Origin: Bryobacteraceae bacterium
Lineage (GTDB): Bacteria > Acidobacteriota > Terriglobia > Bryobacterales > Bryobacteraceae
Assembly (NCBI GenBank): GCA_019752335.1
Contig: JAIEMJ010000036.1
Coordinates: 186,001-250,000, forward strand
Direction: 5' to 3'
DNA length: 64,000 nucleotides
The notes under the pieces were generated by a model that had not been told where the DNA came from, made no database searches, and was given only the letters and a program-made list of their open reading frames with translations. Shown here piece by piece: positions 60,489 through 64,000 of this stretch; positions within the stretch are counted from its first letter, which is position 1, and each line of letters begins with the position of its first letter. A program made the translations under genes and the position numbers.

Positions 60489-61865
60489 ATGCTCACCCGA
60501 CGCTCTCTCCTGGCCACGCTCGCCGCCGGCCCCTTCGCCGCCGCTCAGCAAAACGCCCAGCAAAGAAAGCCCAACATCGTCGTCCTCCTGGGCGACGACA
60601 TGGGCTACCACGACATCAGCCTGCACGGATCCACCGAAATGCAGACGCCGCACATTGACTCCATCGCGAAAAACGGCGTCCGCTGTACGAACGGTTACGT
60701 CTCCGGCCCGTACTGCAGCCCCACCCGCGCCGGCTTCATGACCGGCCGCTACCAGACGCGCTTTGGCCACGAATTCAATGAAGGCCCCGGCCGCACCTTC
60801 GGCCTGGCCCTCACCGAAACCACCATCGCGCAACGCCTGAAGGACCTTGGCTACGCCACCTACGCCGTGGGTAAGTGGCACCTCGGACGCGACCCCGAGT
60901 ACCGCCCCATGCGCCGCGGCTTCGACGAATTCTTTGGCACCGTCGCCAACACCAGCTACTACCATCCGCCGCAGTTCGTCGATTCGCGCGTCAGCCCCGA
61001 CGCCAAGCGCGTCGAGGATCCGGCCTTCTACACCACGCGCGAGTACGCCAAGCGCTGCACCGAGATCATTGAAGCCAATAAGAACCGGCCGTTCTTCCTC
61101 TATATGGCTTGGAACGCCGTCCACGCCCCGTCCGAGGCGCCGCAAGAGACGCTGGATCGCTTCAAGAACGCCTCCACCAAGCTCCGCGGCGAACAAGCCG
61201 CCATTACCGCGGAGATGGACGACGGTATCGGCAAGATCCTCGCCAAGCTACGTGAGCTAAAGCTCGAAGAGAATACGCTGATCTTCTTCCTCAGCGACAA
61301 TGGCGGCCCGCAGCCCGGCGTACGCACGGACAATACACCCTTCAAGGGCTACAAGTCCTCCACCTGGGAGGGCGGGGTCCGCGTCCCGTTCCTCGTCCAG
61401 TGGAAAGGGAAATTGCCCGCCGGCAAGGTCTACGATCAGCCCGTGATCCAGCTCGACATCCAGCCCACGGCGCTCGCCGCCGCCGGTGGCAAGGTCAAAA
61501 AGGAATGGAAGCTCGATGGCGTCGATCTGCTGCCGCACCTCACCGGTAAAACCTCCGCGCCGCCCCACGAAACGCTCTACTGGCGCTTCGGCCCGCAATG
61601 GGCGATCCGCAAGGGCGATTGGAAGCTGGTGCAAGCCTCGGAGACGAAGCTGTTGCCACCCGTCGCCCTACCCAAGATCCCCGTTGGCCCCGTGCATCTC
61701 TACAACCTGGCCAAGGATCAGAGTGAAACCAACGACTTGAGCGAACAGCATCCAGAGAAGGTAAAAGAACTACGCGCCGCCTGGGAAGCCTGGAACCGCG
61801 AACTGGTCGAGCCCGCCTGGCTCCCCACCGGTCCGGCCGCGGGGCAGAAAAAGAAGAAAGCTTAG
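60489..61865 (+). CDS. Sulfatase (N-acetylgalactosamine-6-sulfatase/arylsulfatase type)
   Basis: A 458-residue formylglycine sulfatase. The leader is MLTRRSLLATLAAGPFAAAQ, of twin-arginine type. The metal site NIVVLLGDDMGY (Asp36, Asp37) and the activation motif CSPTRAGFMTGR (Cys76) are complete; KWHLG and FFLSDNGGPQPG are the other conserved blocks. The end carries GDWKLVQ and LYNLAKDQSETNDL, as usual. The reading could be extended a few codons upstream, but the leader fixes the start. It is divergent from the TonB receptor gene, so it may be regulated with it. Confidence 0.94.
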   Translation: MLTRRSLLATLAAGPFAAAQQNAQQRKPNIVVLLGDDMGYHDISLHGSTEMQTPHIDSIAKNGVRCTNGYVSGPYCSPTRAGFMTGRYQTRFGHEFNEGPGRTFGLALTETTIAQRLKDLGYATYAVGKWHLGRDPEYRPMRRGFDEFFGTVANTSYYHPPQFVDSRVSPDAKRVEDPAFYTTREYAKRCTEIIEANKNRPFFLYMAWNAVHAPSEAPQETLDRFKNASTKLRGEQAAITAEMDDGIGKILAKLRELKLEENTLIFFLSDNGGPQPGVRTDNTPFKGYKSSTWEGGVRVPFLVQWKGKLPAGKVYDQPVIQLDIQPTALAAAGGKVKKEWKLDGVDLLPHLTGKTSAPPHETLYWRFGPQWAIRKGDWKLVQASETKLLPPVALPKIPVGPVHLYNLAKDQSETNDLSEQHPEKVKELRAAWEAWNRELVEPAWLPTGPAAGQKKKKA

Positions 61866-62122
61866 TCCTCAACACCGGGCCGTCGCCCATGCGCTCCTAA
61901 AGTACTATTGCCCATAGGCCGATCAATCCCATGCATGGGAGCAGTGCATGGCATCACAGCGCCGGGGCGTCCGGGTCACAAATCGGCCTTCTGGAATGGC
62001 TTTTCCGTCGGCATCGTCTGCTTTATCTCCGCGCGGATGGTGAGCCTCGGGATCAAGCGGCCATTGGTGATTGAACGCGAAACGGTGAGGACGCCGGCCA
62101 GTGCGCCGCTGCGGCAAGCCCG
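61866..62122. promoter_or_regulatory. Intergenic region before the rfb genes with a perfect palindrome
   Basis: This 257-base region has no convincing gene. A perfect 14-base palindrome, TCCCATGCATGGGA, lies at 61927-61940, with a related GTGCATGGCA shortly after. It could be an operator for the following operon. No clear promoter hexamers were found, and no test of significance was done. Confidence 0.3.
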
Positions 62123-62899
62123 ATGAAAACCGTGATTCTCTGCGGCGGACAAGGCACGCGCCTCCGGGAGGAAACCGAATTCCGCCCCAAGCCCCTCGTC
62201 GAAATCGGCGGGAAGCCGATCCTCTGGCACATCATGAAAACCTACGCCCACTACGGCTTCGACGACTTCGTCCTCTGCCTGGGCTATCGCGGCAACATGA
62301 TCAAGGAATACTTCCTGAACTACGCCGCCATGAATAACGACTTCACCATCGCCCTGGGCAACAAAGCCTCCATCCGGTTCGAAGGCGAACATCTGGAGCA
62401 GGGCTTCCAGGTCACGCTGGCCGACACCGGCCAGGAAACCATGACCGGCGGCCGCATCAAACGGATCCAAAAGTACGTCGACGGCGACCTCTTCATGGTC
62501 ACCTACGGCGACGGCGTCGCCGACATCGACATCCGCCGCTTGCTGGACTTCCATCACCGGCACGGCAAGGCGGCCACCATCACCACCGTGAAGCCGCACT
62601 CCCGCTTCGGTATTTTGGACACCGCCGCCGATGGACGGGTCCAAGCCTTCGCCGAAAAGCCGCAACTCGACGGCTGGGCCAGTGCTGGCTTCCTCGTCTT
62701 TGATCGCAAACTCTTCGACTATCTCGACGACGACTCCACCGTGCTCGAACGCGAGCCGCTGGAACGGCTGGCCCAGGAAGGCCAGTTGATGGCCTATCGC
62801 CACGAAGGCTCCTTCTACACGATGGACACCTATCGCGAATACCTTTTCTTGAACGATCTGTGGTCCTCGGGAAAAGCACCATGGGGCATATGGAGATGA
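62123..62899 (+). CDS. rfbF: Glucose-1-phosphate cytidylyltransferase
   Basis: A 258-residue nucleotidyltransferase that makes CDP-glucose from glucose-1-phosphate and CTP. Signature pieces are [40 protein letters not shown] at the N-terminus, [17 protein letters not shown] (metal-binding Asp) and [17 protein letters not shown]. Length matches the family. It is the first gene of an operon with CDP-glucose 4,6-dehydratase and a start of RfbH, a classical pathway to CDP-3,6-dideoxyhexoses for lipopolysaccharide or other glycans. Confidence 0.95.
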   Translation: MKTVILCGGQGTRLREETEFRPKPLVEIGGKPILWHIMKTYAHYGFDDFVLCLGYRGNMIKEYFLNYAAMNNDFTIALGNKASIRFEGEHLEQGFQVTLADTGQETMTGGRIKRIQKYVDGDLFMVTYGDGVADIDIRRLLDFHHRHGKAATITTVKPHSRFGILDTAADGRVQAFAEKPQLDGWASAGFLVFDRKLFDYLDDDSTVLEREPLERLAQEGQLMAYRHEGSFYTMDTYREYLFLNDLWSSGKAPWGIWR

Positions 62900-63873
62900 A
62901 CACGAAACATTGGACGGACCGGCCGGTGCTGATTACCGGCGCGACGGGCTTGGTGGGCGGCTGGCTGGCGAAGCGCTTGTTACAGGCCGGCGCCAGCGTC
63001 GTCTGCCTCGTGCGCGACTGGGTCCCGCAATGCGAACTGGTGCGCTCGCACGATCTTGATCGGGTGAAGACTGTCCACGGCGATATCCGCGACCGCGAGT
63101 GCCTGGAACGCGTGCTCGGTGAGTACGAGATCGACACCGTCTTTCATCTAGCCGCCCAGACCATCGTGGGCATCGCGAACCGCAACCCGATCGCCACGTT
63201 CGAAAGCAACATCCAAGGCACCTGGAACCTCCTCGAAGCCTGCCGCCGCTCCCCTAGCGTCAAGGCCATCGTCGTGGCCTCCTCGGACAAGGCCTATGGC
63301 GATCAGGAGACCCTGCCCTACCACGAGGACACGCCGCTCGAAGGGCGCCACCCCTACGACGTCAGCAAGTCTTGCGCCGACCTGCTCTCCACCAGCTATG
63401 CGGTCACCTACGGGCTGCCGGTGGCCATTACCCGCTGCGGCAACTTCTACGGCGGCGGCGACATGAACTGGAATCGCATCGTCCCGGGAACCATCCGCGC
63501 CGTGGCCCGGAACGAACGGCCGGTGATCCGCTCCGACGGAAAGTTCGTCCGCGACTACTTCTACGTCGAAGACGGTGCGGCCGCCTACATGCTCCTGGCC
63601 GAAGCGCTCATCGCCGACAAGACTCTCCGGGGAGAGGCCTTCAACTTCTCGAACGAAATCCAGATCACCGTGCTCGACCTCGTCGACCGGATCCTCCGCA
63701 CCATGGACAGCCCCCTGGTGCCCGAAGTACGCAACGAAGCCAGCCACGAAATCCGCCATCAGTACTTGAGCGCCAAAAAAGCGCGGGCCCAGCTCTCCTG
63801 GTCGCCGATCTACACGCTCGACTCTGGCCTCGAAGCCACCATCGACTGGTACCGGAGGTATCTCGCTTCATGA
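62896..63873 (+). CDS. rfbG: CDP-glucose 4,6-dehydratase-like NAD-dependent epimerase/dehydratase
   Basis: A 325-residue short-chain-dehydrogenase-type sugar dehydratase. GATGLVGGW is the NAD-binding glycine motif and [11 protein letters not shown] holds the catalytic Tyr and Lys; DKAYGD supplies nearby conserved residues. [24 protein letters not shown] is close to the pattern of RfbG. The start ATG overlaps the rfbF stop by ATGA. It converts CDP-glucose to CDP-4-keto-6-deoxyglucose if the name holds. The name is supported by the two neighbours. Confidence 0.9.
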   Translation: MNTKHWTDRPVLITGATGLVGGWLAKRLLQAGASVVCLVRDWVPQCELVRSHDLDRVKTVHGDIRDRECLERVLGEYEIDTVFHLAAQTIVGIANRNPIATFESNIQGTWNLLEACRRSPSVKAIVVASSDKAYGDQETLPYHEDTPLEGRHPYDVSKSCADLLSTSYAVTYGLPVAITRCGNFYGGGDMNWNRIVPGTIRAVARNERPVIRSDGKFVRDYFYVEDGAAAYMLLAEALIADKTLRGEAFNFSNEIQITVLDLVDRILRTMDSPLVPEVRNEASHEIRHQYLSAKKARAQLSWSPIYTLDSGLEATIDWYRRYLAS

Positions 63874-64000
63874 GCGAACGCGCCGAACAGCTGCGCCAGC
63901 AGATTCGCGGCCTGGTCGCCGAGTATCACGCCGAAGCCTTCCCCACCCGGACGTTCCTTCCCGGCGCCTCCGCTGTCCCGGTAAGCGGCAAAGTCTTCGA
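63870..64000 (+). CDS. rfbH: RfbH-like CDP-4-keto-6-deoxyglucose 3-dehydrase, N-terminal fragment
   Basis: The gene runs off the right edge; 43 codons are visible. The start ([20 protein letters not shown], then [15 protein letters not shown]) matches the opening of RfbH/AscC-type PMP-dependent dehydrases as I know them. It overlaps the rfbG stop by ATGA. The pathway order rfbF, rfbG, rfbH supports the name. The iron-sulfur cysteines and PMP site lie outside the window. Confidence 0.75.
   Translation, partial: MSERAEQLRQQIRGLVAEYHAEAFPTRTFLPGASAVPVSGKVF

Overview
The window is GC-rich, densely packed bacterial chromosome and most likely comes from an Acidobacteriota of the Solibacter/Bryobacter type. 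This rests on gene content, not on a marker gene. The supporting features are a kelch protein with the Solibacter-type C-terminal domain TIGR03437, PSD1/DUF1501 and DUF1592/DUF1552 pairs, sulfatases, a TonB receptor with an N-terminal carboxypeptidase-regulatory domain, two PEP-CTERM proteins, and many periplasmic-type enzymes with twin-arginine-like leaders. About 59 protein genes are supported, most in short runs with 4-base ATGA overlaps. I found no rRNA, tRNA, CRISPR array or intact insertion sequence.

Layout. 1-7.8 kb: end of a PQQ-type beta-propeller, coaX (type III pantothenate kinase), a coiled-coil hypothetical, a ceramidase-like protein, a DJ-1/TIM-barrel pair, a kelch protein, an amidohydrolase and a PEP-CTERM protein. 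7.7-18.6 kb: an outward-facing degradative block. A minus-strand run (sulfatase, DUF1592 cytochrome, DUF1552, ankyrin protein) is divergent from a plus-strand pair (PSD1 cytochrome, DUF1501). 18.6-33.5 kb: a 1291-residue LamG protein, a sialate O-acetylesterase, a flavoprotein/membrane ferredoxin pair, an enolase-superfamily enzyme, a CorA-like membrane protein, a tandem DUF1080 protein, an alpha/alpha-toroid protein with DUF362, and a UroD-like protein. 33.5-44.2 kb: an Lrp/AsnC regulator, a beta-propeller/PEP-CTERM pair, an MFS transporter, an ABC ATPase and permease without a binding protein, DUF1501, a histone deacetylase-family enzyme, an APC permease and a nuclease.

44.2-53.1 kb is mostly intracellular metabolism: HpnJ (hopanoid cyclitol modification), a RidA/DUF2071/aminotransferase operon, and a thymidine kinase/DeoC-like/B12-binding/NYN-LOTUS operon closed by a strong hairpin terminator. 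Divergent from these is a deoxyhypusine synthase homologue. 53.1-54.2 kb is gene-poor and holds two apparent gene remnants. 54.2-55.9 kb is a CPBP protease/ECF sigma/anti-sigma operon. 55.9-61.9 kb holds an exported-type hydroxyacid dehydrogenase, a TonB receptor and a second sulfatase. The right end enters a CDP-3,6-dideoxyhexose operon (rfbF, rfbG, start of rfbH).

Taken together, the outer-membrane receptor, sulfatases, esterase, DUF1080 and PSD1/DUF1501 proteins suggest a heterotroph that breaks down decorated polysaccharides. The least explained parts are the DeoC-like protein without its Schiff-base lysine and its operon, the CorA-like protein with a large novel N-terminus, the toroid/DUF362 pair, and the sigma/anti-sigma pair transcribed with an intramembrane protease.
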